Under the pieces are notes generated by a model. That model was not told where the DNA came from and did no database searches. It saw nothing but the letters and a program-made list of their open reading frames with translations. Positions 17,519-25,064 of a stretch of DNA of 64,000 nt are shown here, piece after piece. Numbering within the stretch: the first letter of the stretch is position 1; the number at the start of each line of letters is the position of its first letter. Origin of the DNA: Burkholderiales bacterium (GTDB lineage Bacteria > Pseudomonadota > Gammaproteobacteria > Burkholderiales > SG8-41); NCBI GenBank assembly GCA_019634975.1, contig JAHCAI010000014.1:1-64000 (forward strand). Direction: 5' to 3'. The position numbers and the translations under genes are program-made.

Positions 17519-17667
17519 CCAGAACCAATTTCAAAAACCTGCCGAGCGCAGCCAGGACAAGGCGCCCGCGAGGCTTCGACGAGACATTACGGAATAGGTA
17601 AGGCGAGGAGAAACGCAGCGGGCAACGCAGTCCTGACAAGCGCAGGCGTTTTCGGAATGGGTTCTGC
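17519..17667. mobile_element. 149-bp MITE-like element with imperfect terminal inverted repeats
   Basis: The left end CCAGAACCAATTTCAAAAAC and the reverse complement of the right end (GCAGAACCCATTCCGAAAAC) match at most positions over about 28 bases. The ~90-base interior encodes nothing. It lies in the only sizeable gap between the histone-deacetylase-like gene and the YbdG gene. No transposase is nearby. Confidence 0.5.
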
Positions 17668-17670
17668 GGA

Positions 17671-18627
17671 TTATTTTTCCGAACCGCGGATGAAGGCGTC
17701 CAGCACGCCGCACCAGCCCAGCGCGAGATTCCTGCGGTTGTAGCCGCCGCCGCCGAAACCCATGATGCGTCCGCCGCAGAGCTCGTTTGCGAGCACGCAC
17801 AGGCGCTGCGCGGCATGGGCATGCGCCTGCGGGGTGTACTGCAGGTGCGCCAGCGGATCGCCGGCAATGCTGTCTGCCCCCGCCTGCAGCAGGATGAACT
17901 CCGGCTTGTGCGCGCGCAGATGCTCCTCGACACGCTCCCAGGCCTTCATGAACTGAGCGTCGGTCGAACCCGGCTGCATCGGGATGTTGAGTTTCAGCCC
18001 GGCACCGGCACCCTTGCCGCGCTCGGTCTCAGCCCCGGTGCCCGGATAGAGGAAACGCCCGTCCTCGTGGATGTCGGCATAGATGAAATCGGGATCGGAC
18101 TCGTAGGGGTAATAGAGGCCGTCGCCGTGGTGCACGTCGATGTCGACATAGGCCACGCGTTTGACGCCGTACTGCGAACGCAGCGTGTCGATCACGACGC
18201 CGCAGTCGTTGAACACGCAGAAACCCGCCGCCCGTTCACGCGCCGCATGGTGCAGTCCGCCGATCGGCTGGAAGCTGCGCAGGATCTCGCCGGCCATGAT
18301 GCGGTGCAGGCCGTCGAGCGCCGCACCGACGACATGGGCCGAGGCCTCGTAGACGCCGGAGAAGGCCGGCGTGTCGCCGTGATCGATCAGGCCATAACCC
18401 TGCTCCGACAATTCATGCACGCGGGCGACATGGGCCTCGTCGTGGAAACGGCTGATCTCCTCGACCGTCGCCGCGCGCGAACCGCAGACCTCGGCCGACT
18501 TGTCGAGCTTCTGCCCCCTCGCCTCGCTCCAGAAGGCATCCTGCCGGTCCGGACCCCAGGGATGCCCGTCGGGGAAGCCGTAGCTGCCCAAGGCCTCGTC
18601 GACATACAGCGCCACTTCCGTTTTCAT
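17671..18627 (-). CDS. histone deacetylase-like (acetylpolyamine amidohydrolase family) protein
   Basis: A 318-residue zinc deacetylase of the arginase/deacetylase fold. GGLHHAARERAAGFCVFND contains the catalytic His pair, VAYVDIDVHHGDGLYYPY the zinc Asp and His, and AGADSIAGDPLAHL the second zinc Asp; GFGGGGYN near the C-terminus carries the substrate loop. Bacterial members act on acetylated small molecules, polyamines or proteins; the substrate cannot be deduced here. It stands alone, followed by the MITE-like element. Confidence 0.85.
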   Translation of the reverse strand: MKTEVALYVDEALGSYGFPDGHPWGPDRQDAFWSEARGQKLDKSAEVCGSRAATVEEISRFHDEAHVARVHELSEQGYGLIDHGDTPAFSGVYEASAHVVGAALDGLHRIMAGEILRSFQPIGGLHHAARERAAGFCVFNDCGVVIDTLRSQYGVKRVAYVDIDVHHGDGLYYPYESDPDFIYADIHEDGRFLYPGTGAETERGKGAGAGLKLNIPMQPGSTDAQFMKAWERVEEHLRAHKPEFILLQAGADSIAGDPLAHLQYTPQAHAHAAQRLCVLANELCGGRIMGFGGGGYNRRNLALGWCGVLDAFIRGSEK

Positions 18628-18659
18628 GCCGCCTCCTGCGAATGAAATAACGTCAAAAG

Positions 18660-18780
18660 CTTTTAGCCACAGAGGTCACAGAGAACACAGAGAACTTCAA
18701 AAGCAAAAACCGAAAATCCCTGCGACAAGGTCTCCATTTAGGGTTTTCTCTGTGAACTCTGTGACCTCTGTGGCTGCTTT
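18660..18780. repeat. long inverted repeat (CCACAGAGGTCACAGAGA type)
   Basis: AGCCACAGAGGTCACAGAGA near the left end and TCTGTGACCTCTGTGGCT near the right end are complementary over about 30 bases with few mismatches, with ~55 bases between arms. Similar sequences occur as dispersed repeats in many bacterial genomes. The element fills the gap between two minus-strand genes. Confidence 0.65.
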
Positions 18781-18805
18781 TGACTTTGCCTTCAAGGTTT
18801 TGACT

Positions 18806-19909
18806 TTAAAACAACCGCCCCTGCTCAGCCACCCCCGGCACCCGGAACTGCGTGGTGTCGCGCCGGATGCCCTCACCGCGCCGCGCCTGGTTAAGGCCGG
18901 CCTTTTTGCATGCCACGTCGAAACGCTGCGCCAGCAGTTTGGCGAATTCTCCGCTGCCGCGCATGCGGCTGCCGAATTCCGGATCGTTGTCCTTGCCGCC
19001 GCGCAGCGCCTGCACGCGGCTCATCACATGCGCGGCCTTCAGCGGGTAGTGACGCTCCAGCCAGTCGCGGAACAGCGTTTTCACTTCGTAGGGCAGGCGC
19101 ATCAGGATGTACGCGCAGCGCTGCGCGCCGTGTGCCGCCGCCGCGGCGACCAGGGCCTCGATCTCGTGATCATTGAGGAAGGGCACCACCGGCGCCACCA
19201 TCACGCCGGCCGGAATGCCGGCGTCCGCCAGCGCACGCACGGCCTGCAGCCGCCGCACGGGCGCCGTGCAGCGCGGCTCCATGCGCCGCGCCAGTTCGTG
19301 GTCCAGCGTGGTCACCGACACGAACACCTCCGCCAGGCCCTTCTTGGCCATCGGCGCGAGGATGTCGATGTCGCGCTCGACCAGCGCATTCTTGGTGACG
19401 ATGCCCACCGGCTGGTTGAACTCGGCGCAGACCTCGAGGATGCCGCGGGTGATGCGCCTGTCGCGCTCCGCTGGCTGGTAGGGATCGGTGTTGGCGCCGA
19501 GCGCGATCAGCTCGCAGCGGTAACCGGGTTTCGACAGCTCCTTGCGCAGCAGCTCCGGCGCATTGACCTTGGCGAAAATCCGCGTCTCGAAATCGATCCC
19601 CGGCGACAGGTTGCGGTAGGCATGGCTGGGCCGCGCATAACAGTAGATGCAGCCGTGTTCGCAGCCCTGGTAAGGATTGATCGACTGCTTGAAGGGAATA
19701 TCCGGCGAATCGTTGCGGGCGATGATCGATTTCGCGCGCTCGTCGCTGACCACGGTCTTCAGCGCGCGTTCTTCCTCCTGCGCCGCCGACTCCCAGCCGT
19801 CGTCAAAAGCTTCGCGTTCGGCCTGCTCGAAACGCCCCTCCGGATTGACGCCGGCGCCGCGGCCCTTGCGCGGGTCGGCGTGTTTGCCCGAGAGCGTGCG
19901 CAGCGCCAT
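18806..19909 (-). CDS. PA0069-family radical SAM protein (SplB-like)
   Basis: A 367-residue radical SAM enzyme. YQGCEHGCIYCYARPSHAY has the CxxxCxxC cluster motif (about residue 87), and IALGANTDPYQPAERDRRIT is the SplB-like signature. The basic N-terminus (RKGRGAGVNPEGRFE) and the EKTVVSDERAKSIIARNDSP-like region are typical of the PA0069 group. Substrate is unknown; similarity to spore photoproduct lyase does not establish that activity. It is 6 bases after the thioesterase-like gene, so the two are cotranscribed. Confidence 0.88.
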   Translation of the reverse strand: MALRTLSGKHADPRKGRGAGVNPEGRFEQAEREAFDDGWESAAQEEERALKTVVSDERAKSIIARNDSPDIPFKQSINPYQGCEHGCIYCYARPSHAYRNLSPGIDFETRIFAKVNAPELLRKELSKPGYRCELIALGANTDPYQPAERDRRITRGILEVCAEFNQPVGIVTKNALVERDIDILAPMAKKGLAEVFVSVTTLDHELARRMEPRCTAPVRRLQAVRALADAGIPAGVMVAPVVPFLNDHEIEALVAAAAAHGAQRCAYILMRLPYEVKTLFRDWLERHYPLKAAHVMSRVQALRGGKDNDPEFGSRMRGSGEFAKLLAQRFDVACKKAGLNQARRGEGIRRDTTQFRVPGVAEQGRLF

Positions 19910-19915
19910 GGCCTG

Positions 19916-20875
19916 TCAGGCCTGCTCCGCGCGATAGGCGTGGGTGGTCATCAGCTCGAAGACCTTGCGCCGGCCGCCATCGCGGCCCTTGCCGGTGACT
20001 TCGGTGCGCACCACCGCGACCAGCCGGCCGTGGTGCACGACCTTGGAGCGGATGCGCAGCGTGCGGCCTTCGCCGGGACTGATGTACCAGGCCGACAGCG
20101 CGGTCAGCTGCCAGTGCGGCGTCAGCGCCGCCACCGCATTGTCGGCGGCGAGCCCGAGCAGGATGCCGCCCTGCACATGGCCGACACGGTTGCCGATATG
20201 CGGCCCGTTCTTGACCACCGACTGCGCACCGCCGGCGACATGTTTCGCCTCGACGCTCCAGAAGCGGTCGATGAAGGCGCCACCTCGCGCCTGCGTCTGT
20301 GCCAGCGCGTCTTCCGCGATGGCGATGACTTTTTTCTCGTCGGGACGCAGCTTGCCGCCGGGAATCTCCGGCGTCGGATTCTCGCCGCGGCGGCGGTGCG
20401 GCACCGGATGCAGCTCGACGCCCTTCGGCGGCTTCAGGATCATGAAGGTGCCCGTGCCCGTGCATACCGGTCCCGCGGCATTGCCGATCTGCACCGTGCT
20501 GACGCCCTGCCGCCCTGCCGCGCCTTCGACAAAACCCAGCATCGCACCGCGGCCGTCGAGCCTTCCGGTGCGCGGCGCGCCGGTAAACTGCAGGTTCATG
20601 GTCACCGTCGCCAGCCGCGTGTGCGAAGGCAGCCCGGCGCGCACCGCCGCCGCCATCACCAGGTCGGCGAGGATCGCGAAACCCGCCATACCCAGCTGGC
20701 CGTCGGCCTGCGCGCAATGCGGCGCGACATCCACCGACAGCGCGGTGTAGTCGGTGCCGACATGGTCGTACGAGAGATCAAGAAAATTGCCGGCGAAGTG
20801 GTAACCGGGCTCACGGTTGAGTGCGATGCCGCGCAGAACCTGAGCGCGGATGAAATCCTGGGTTGAATCGGACAT
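19916..20875 (-). CDS. double hotdog-fold thioesterase-like protein
   Basis: A protein of about 319 residues with two hotdog modules: the first around VGTDYTALSVDVAPHCAQ to MAGFAILADLVMAAAV and MNLQFTGAP, the second around GNRVGHVQGGILLGLAADNA and ALSAWYISPGEGRTLRIRSK. It is related to PaaI/4-HBT acyl-CoA thioesterases, but the substrate is not predictable. The start is uncertain: ATG 20875 (MSDSTQDF) is preferred by the look of the N-terminus, with an in-frame ATG at 20929. Neither has a clear ribosome site. Confidence 0.7.
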   Translation of the reverse strand: MSDSTQDFIRAQVLRGIALNREPGYHFAGNFLDLSYDHVGTDYTALSVDVAPHCAQADGQLGMAGFAILADLVMAAAVRAGLPSHTRLATVTMNLQFTGAPRTGRLDGRGAMLGFVEGAAGRQGVSTVQIGNAAGPVCTGTGTFMILKPPKGVELHPVPHRRRGENPTPEIPGGKLRPDEKKVIAIAEDALAQTQARGGAFIDRFWSVEAKHVAGGAQSVVKNGPHIGNRVGHVQGGILLGLAADNAVAALTPHWQLTALSAWYISPGEGRTLRIRSKVVHHGRLVAVVRTEVTGKGRDGGRRKVFELMTTHAYRAEQA

Positions 20876-20973
20876 TGCGGAGTGTAGGGAAACGTCTGAA
20901 GAAGATGCGGCGTGATCAAAGGCAGTCATCGGCCGATTGTAACAAGCACCCTGATTCGGCGTTCACTTGGGGA

Positions 20974-21012
20974 TTGAATATAAGTATTTGTTTTTATTGA
21001 TATTTTTTTAAT
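20974..21012 (-). repeat. AT-rich dispersed element, copy b
   Basis: On the minus strand ATATCAATAAAAACAAATAC then TTATATTC. The element overlaps the 3' end of the DUF2520 gene and supplies its last codons and TAA stop. Confidence 0.7.
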
Positions 21013-21881
21013 GCCTTCGCTACGGCATCGAGCGCCGCCTGCGGCGCCACGCCCTGCGCCCGCGCCAGCTCCAGCGCAATCGCATTCAGCGCGCGGTACG
21101 CCGCCGCGATCTGCGGATCGACATTCTCCAGTGCAGCCAGCTGCCGCTGCACCACGTCCGCATCACCGCGCGCTACCGGCCCGGTCAGCGCGTGCACGGT
21201 GCCCAGCGCGAACACATTGTCCAGCGTCTCGCGCACCAGCGGTTCCATCATCTGCTGCGCGGTCGCGCGATCGAGTCCGGCTTTCTGATACAGCTGCAGG
21301 CCCGCCTCCATCAGCGCAACGAGGTCGTTGCAGACCAGCACACTCGCCGCGTGGTACAGCGTCTTGCCCGCGGGATCGAGGGTCGTGACCTGCGCGCCGA
21401 GGCCTTCGAACAGCGGCTTCAATACCGCGATGGCTGCCGCATCCCCTTCGGCCGTGCACCAGGTTCCGGCAAAGGCATTCACGGCCGCTGCCGGATCGGC
21501 AAAACTTTTCAGCGGATGGACGCTGGCAGTGCGCGCGCCCGTAGCCACAAGGGGTGACAGCAGCGACGACGGCTGCGAACCACTGCAATGAAACACGATG
21601 TCGCCGGCACGGATCACGTTGCTCGCCGCCAGCGCCGCAGCCACCGGCGCAATCGCCGCATCCGGCGGTGTCAGCAGCCACAGCGCGGCGGGTCGCATCT
21701 CCGGCAGCCGGCGCACCGCGCGACCACTGCCGATGAAGGCCACTGCCGCCTGCGCCGTCGCGTATTCCGCGCTCAGCACATCCTGCAGCACACAGGCGCC
21801 GCCGCGCGCGAGCAGCGCCGCCAGCGAGCGCCCGGCGCGTCCGGGTCCGATCAGGTTGAGAGTCAGTGGCTTTGCAGTCAT
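20994..21881 (-). CDS. Rossmann-like and DUF2520 domain-containing protein
   Basis: A 295-residue dinucleotide-binding protein. N-terminal LNLIGPGRAGRSLAALLARG is a GxGxxG-type Rossmann loop; IVFHCSGSQPSSLLSPL and ASVHPLKSFADP are DUF2520 signatures, as are TLYHAASVLVCNDLVALMEA and ALTGPVARGDADVV. The family resembles 6-phosphogluconate or pyrroline-carboxylate reductases, but no activity is established. ATG 21881 fits the Rossmann start. The last residues (LKKYQ) and stop lie inside an AT-rich repeat copy. Confidence 0.85.
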   Translation of the reverse strand: MTAKPLTLNLIGPGRAGRSLAALLARGGACVLQDVLSAEYATAQAAVAFIGSGRAVRRLPEMRPAALWLLTPPDAAIAPVAAALAASNVIRAGDIVFHCSGSQPSSLLSPLVATGARTASVHPLKSFADPAAAVNAFAGTWCTAEGDAAAIAVLKPLFEGLGAQVTTLDPAGKTLYHAASVLVCNDLVALMEAGLQLYQKAGLDRATAQQMMEPLVRETLDNVFALGTVHALTGPVARGDADVVQRQLAALENVDPQIAAAYRALNAIALELARAQGVAPQAALDAVAKALKKYQ

Positions 21882-21912
21882 CGCCCTAGGGTAACGCAGC
21901 CGCGCGGACCGT

Positions 21913-22290
21913 TCAGTGCCTGTCGTCCGCCGCCTGTGCACGCCGCGGCGACCACCGCGCCGCGACCAGCCCGGTGACGAACTGCGGGATCGACACCACG
22001 GTCATCGCGATCACCGCCAGCGGCCACAGCGATAGCGAATTACCGCCCAGCGCGAGCGCCGTGGCCTGCCCCGCCGCCATCGCCAGCGTCCAGCGCCAGG
22101 CGCGCTGCGGCCAGAACCAGGCCAGCGCAAACACGATCGCGCACATCAGCGGAATGCCGATGCTGAAATATTCAGCGGCATCCCAGGCCTCTCGGCGCCC
22201 GGTGGCCTTTGTGATCGCCAGACACACCGCGAAGCCGCCGCCTGCGGCCAGCGCGTAGGGCAGCCAGCCCGCGTCGCGCGAATTGTTCAC
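21913..22290 (-). CDS. small integral membrane protein
   Basis: A 125-residue protein with four predicted membrane helices (about residues 8-27, 44-62, 66-84 and 90-110) and a basic C-terminus. No family recognised. Its start overlaps the stop of the upstream gene at 22287 by 4 bases, so the two are probably translated together. Confidence 0.6.
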   Translation of the reverse strand: MNNSRDAGWLPYALAAGGGFAVCLAITKATGRREAWDAAEYFSIGIPLMCAIVFALAWFWPQRAWRWTLAMAAGQATALALGGNSLSLWPLAVIAMTVVSIPQFVTGLVAARWSPRRAQAADDRH

Positions 22291-22817
22291 TTCCAGCGCA
22301 GTCCCCCAACCATCAGCCGCGCCGTGCGCACCGCTTCATCGAGGTCGGTGCGTATGCCCTTCAGCGTGATCGTGAACAGGGCGATGCGCTCCGGCCCGAA
22401 CACGTTGTAGGTGAAGGAGGTCAGCAGGTTGGCATTGTCGTAGTACACCGCCTCGTACACCGTCCCGTGCTGCGGCAGCTCGGCATCCCCCGCGCGCGCC
22501 ATCAGCCAGCCCCCGCGCGTCTCCCCCTGCTCGGCCTTGCGCAGCCGCTCACGCGCGCCGGCATACTGCTCGGGCGCGAGTTTTCCGGACACGCTCAGCT
22601 GGATCATCTCGTTCTGCGCGTTGAAAAAACTCGCCATCGCGAAGGAACTGCGCAGCTCGTTGTTGAACACCGACCAGCCGGCCGGCGCCTCGTAGGCGAA
22701 GAAATCGCGTTCAACGCGGTTGGCGGCGGAGGCTTGTGAGGATGGTTTGGCTGCGGGTTGGGTTTCCGCGCCACCTTCTGCAGCCATGCCGCCAACAGGC
22801 AACAGCAACAGCGCCAC
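22287..22817 (-). CDS. exported protein of unknown function, 5' end uncertain
   Basis: About 176 residues. A hydrophobic leader (VALLLLPVGGMAAEGGAE) precedes a mature domain with RDFFAYEAPAGWSVFNNELR and IALFTITLKGIRTDLDEAVR. No family recognised; it could be a lipid- or membrane-associated periplasmic protein. The only in-frame start near the leader is GTG 22817, which leaves the signal peptide without basic residues. An ATG at 22843 is one frame off and would give MGVSGK joined to VFLVALLLLP, a normal signal. A dispersed repeat ends directly upstream, so either a frameshift or repeat insertion may have damaged the 5' end. Confidence 0.55.
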   Translation of the reverse strand: MALLLLPVGGMAAEGGAETQPAAKPSSQASAANRVERDFFAYEAPAGWSVFNNELRSSFAMASFFNAQNEMIQLSVSGKLAPEQYAGARERLRKAEQGETRGGWLMARAGDAELPQHGTVYEAVYYDNANLLTSFTYNVFGPERIALFTITLKGIRTDLDEAVRTARLMVGGLRWK

Positions 22818-22847
22818 CAGAAAAACTTTCCGGACACACCCATGAAT

Positions 22848-22920
22848 GACTCCCTCCCCCCGTCTGCGGGGGGACAAGGGCACACTTGAGGCGCAGCAGG
22901 GTTGGGGTGAGGGGCTAAAA
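22848..22920. repeat. dispersed repeat (CTCACCCCAACCCT / GCGGGG type), copy 1
   Basis: CCCTCCCCCCGTCTGCGGGG to GTTGGGGTGAGGGG. The same type recurs at 27160-27207 (CCCCTCACCCCAGCCCTCTC to GCGGGGCGAGGG). It sits at the 5' end of the exported-protein gene. Confidence 0.55.
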
Positions 22921-22962
22921 CCAAACGTCAAGTTACTGCGGATCTCCAGATTCACAACTCCC

Positions 22963-23349
22963 TTACCTCCCCCGTTTGGTCCAAAGCAACAAACTCCCCA
23001 ACAGCGCCCCCGCCACCGCAGCCGCCCCACCCACCAGCATCGCAATCACCAGCTCAAACGGCCACAGATTATGCGAAGTCGGCCGCTGCACCACCTCCAC
23101 GATCACCCGCGCCATCACCGCCGCCGGCACCGCCGAACCCATCACCAGCACCGAGCGCATGAAGGACTTGCCCGAGTAAGCCCTGGCCACCACCGCCGCC
23201 GCCAGCACCACCACCAGCCCCGGCCCATACAAGCCGTCGGGCAGATTGGCCTTGCTGTAGGGAATCATCCAGAACGGCACCCCGACCGTGAAGAAGGCCA
23301 GCGTGAAGCCGGGTTTCCACCAGTGTTTGCACCAGTCGATGGTCATCAA
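22963..23349 (-). CDS. small integral membrane protein
   Basis: A 128-residue protein with about four hydrophobic helices (around residues 14-30, 42-60, 66-85 and 100-122). It begins MMTIDWCKHWWKPGFTLAFF. No family recognised. It lies between the exported-protein gene and the AT-rich islet and has the high GC of the rest of the chromosome. Confidence 0.5.
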   Translation of the reverse strand: MMTIDWCKHWWKPGFTLAFFTVGVPFWMIPYSKANLPDGLYGPGLVVVLAAAVVARAYSGKSFMRSVLVMGSAVPAAVMARVIVEVVQRPTSHNLWPFELVIAMLVGGAAAVAGALLGSLLLWTKRGR

Positions 23350-23459
23350 TCCAATAATGCCGCGAATGGGGTTAAAAACACCAACAAAAAAGAGGGATCG
23401 AATCCGGGACCCTCAAGGGTCTTGATCAATGCTACCTTATTAGACCTGACACCCGGCCC

Positions 23460-23585
23460 TCCGGAGGCCCCGCGTTCGTTCGCGATGCGCTGCAACTCGC
23501 CGATGAGGGCCGTGGCGATGCCTTGGCGACGGCAATCCTCGGCGACGGCAAAATCATAGATGTAGCTTTCACTGTGCGAGCCCAT
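23460..23585 (-). pseudogene. truncated GNAT acetyltransferase remnant, AAC(3)-I-like
   Basis: A stretch of about 40 codons reads SESYIYDFAVAEDCRRQGIA then TALIGELQRIANERGA, matching the acetyl-CoA-binding region (RxxGxA) of AAC(3)-I-type GNAT proteins. The ~85-residue N-terminal part is missing; its place is taken by the cyclase-like gene in another frame. After ERGA the similarity stops and the frame runs on into unrelated codons. It cannot encode an active enzyme. Confidence 0.6.
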
Positions 23586-24282
23586 TGCACTCGACTGTGG
23601 AGGCAATCCATTCATCTGTGACACCCCCCTTATTGGCATCGAGATATGCCCGGAGGGAAGTCTCTGTTGCCAACGAATCAAGGAAGCTGAGCCCAGCTGC
23701 GATTGAAATACGGCCAGCAAGCTCTGAATTCGAATGTACCCAATCAACGGTTGATGGATTCGCTTTTCGGATGATGAGTTCTTTGGGCACAAATTTAAAA
23801 CACGTATTGTCCAGAATGAGCACTGCCCCCTTTCGTTTCTCAGCCAATTTGTGCGAAGCGATCAATGCCGTACCCATCACTGGAATAATGGTCATTAATC
23901 CTTCGCCGATAGGAACTCGGTAGCCATCAGTGGATTGATCACTGACGGCTCTCGGGTAAAAGCCAGCAACATCTGCAAAGCCTCCGCAGGAAACCGACAC
24001 CTTACAGGCGACACCGCTTGCGATGAGATGCCTCATGAGAGAAATCGCAATAGCAACAGGGCGCTCGGCGGAACTCTCCGGAAAATCTGAGACGACTACG
24101 AATCCATCCCCAAATTGATGTACGAAGAACCTGTCGGGGGCCTTCGAATAGATGGTCGATCCGATCTTGTAAATTGCCTCCATGAGAAGACCAATTGCTT
24201 GCAGAGCATGGCCATCGTTATCACGGTATATGGTGGAGAAACCTTCAACATCAATCCAGAATGACCATCTCGCTTGGGACAT
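23569..24282 (-). CDS. divergent class III nucleotide cyclase-like protein
   Basis: A 237-residue soluble protein. FWIDVEGFSTIY near the N-terminus matches the F-x-D-x-x-GF(S/T) first metal-binding motif of class III adenylate/guanylate cyclases, and HQFGDGFVVVSD (about residues 55-66) matches the GDGF second metal motif. Farther on, GTALIASHKLAEKRKGAVLI aligns with the G-x-x-x-N-x-AaRL-xx-A-xx-G-x-I region, but the transition-state Asn and Arg appear changed, so activity is uncertain. Composition is clearly AT-richer than neighbours, pointing to transfer. It starts 14 bases after the lipoprotein stop, so the two form an operon. Confidence 0.55.
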   Translation of the reverse strand: MSQARWSFWIDVEGFSTIYRDNDGHALQAIGLLMEAIYKIGSTIYSKAPDRFFVHQFGDGFVVVSDFPESSAERPVAIAISLMRHLIASGVACKVSVSCGGFADVAGFYPRAVSDQSTDGYRVPIGEGLMTIIPVMGTALIASHKLAEKRKGAVLILDNTCFKFVPKELIIRKANPSTVDWVHSNSELAGRISIAAGLSFLDSLATETSLRAYLDANKGGVTDEWIASTVECNGLAQ

Positions 24283-24296
24283 ATTCTTGTCAGCGC

Positions 24297-24821
24297 CTAC
24301 CTCCCCTTGACGCTCGGCCCCAAATACTTAAGAACGTCAGTTGCTCGGTACACCGCGTCACCGCTCGGCTTTCCTCCTCGATACGCTTTGATCGTTACGA
24401 TCAAAGTATTTTCGCGATAGGTCAGCAACTGCGGTGGGATCGTTGTGGTTTGACTAGAACCGAAAGCCTGAACGGTGTTACCTGTAACGTAGCCAGTCGC
24501 TGAACCATGCGTCGTGGAATACCCAGGTAGCACTGTGGTGCCAACCTTCTGATCCGATGATTGGCCAACGATCTGAAAATACTCGAAGCCAGCTTCGGCA
24601 GTGACCTCCGCACAACGATAGAGCAGGTAAGGACCAAGGTTTGCTGTGGGCGTTGGATTTCCACCCCTGAAGGAAACGACAAAAGTATTTTCATCTAGCC
24701 GGTAATCGGAGTAACCGCCGACAACAGCATTCCATGGACTGTCTTTTTGATACGGTGTAACACAACCTGAAACGGACAACGCAAAAGACAGCACTAACAT
24801 GAGTGAAAACAAAATACGCAT
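24297..24821 (-). CDS. CC0125/CC1285-family lipoprotein
   Basis: A 174-residue lipoprotein: signal MRILFSLMLVLSFALSVSGC with the lipidated Cys at residue 20. The mature part has VVGGYSDYRLDENTFVVSFR, then LLYRCAEVTAEAGFEYFQIV, the pattern of the CC0125/CC1285 family (function unknown). RBS GGAGGGATCAT precedes ATG 24821; an in-frame start 162 bases upstream is rejected because it would bury the lipobox. AT-rich relative to the chromosome and cotranscribed with the cyclase-like gene. Confidence 0.75.
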   Translation of the reverse strand: MRILFSLMLVLSFALSVSGCVTPYQKDSPWNAVVGGYSDYRLDENTFVVSFRGGNPTPTANLGPYLLYRCAEVTAEAGFEYFQIVGQSSDQKVGTTVLPGYSTTHGSATGYVTGNTVQAFGSSQTTTIPPQLLTYRENTLIVTIKAYRGGKPSGDAVYRATDVLKYLGPSVKGR

Positions 24822-24940
24822 ATGATCCCTCCGTAGAAACACTCTCACGTGCATTGGAGTTGACATTTTTTTGACGTTATGAACCGCTTCAGTTCGAATC
24901 ATAACCAAGTTCTTTGCACAGACAGAACCGCTTTCTTCTC

Positions 24941-24975
24941 TAAAAATATTTAATATAATCAAATACTTATAAATT
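24941..24975 (+). repeat. AT-rich dispersed element, copy c
   Basis: AAAAATATTTAATATAATCA then AATACTTAT, in the divergent gap between the lipoprotein and phoD genes, marking the right edge of the AT-rich islet. Confidence 0.65.
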
Positions 24976-25064
24976 GTAATCATATCAACCCAACTGCGAT
25001 ACCCGCATCCCGTATCACCGCTGTAGTCCTCCCGTCACCCCACCGCGTTACCCTTCGCATCACC

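Noticed and set aside
18626..20866. 746-codon plus-strand open frame antisense to the radical SAM and thioesterase genes
   Set aside because: Low-complexity Arg/His/Ala-rich translation, a typical shadow of GC-rich codons in two well-supported minus-strand genes.
23385..23430. tRNA-like TTCGATCC stretch with a nearby hairpin (possible tRNA remnant or att site)
   Set aside because: The bases flanking the putative T-loop do not pair as a T-stem, and no D-arm, anticodon arm or acceptor stem could be built.
23460..23585. Functional aminoglycoside acetyltransferase
   Set aside because: Only the C-terminal half of the acetyl-CoA-binding region remains, so no active resistance enzyme can be encoded.
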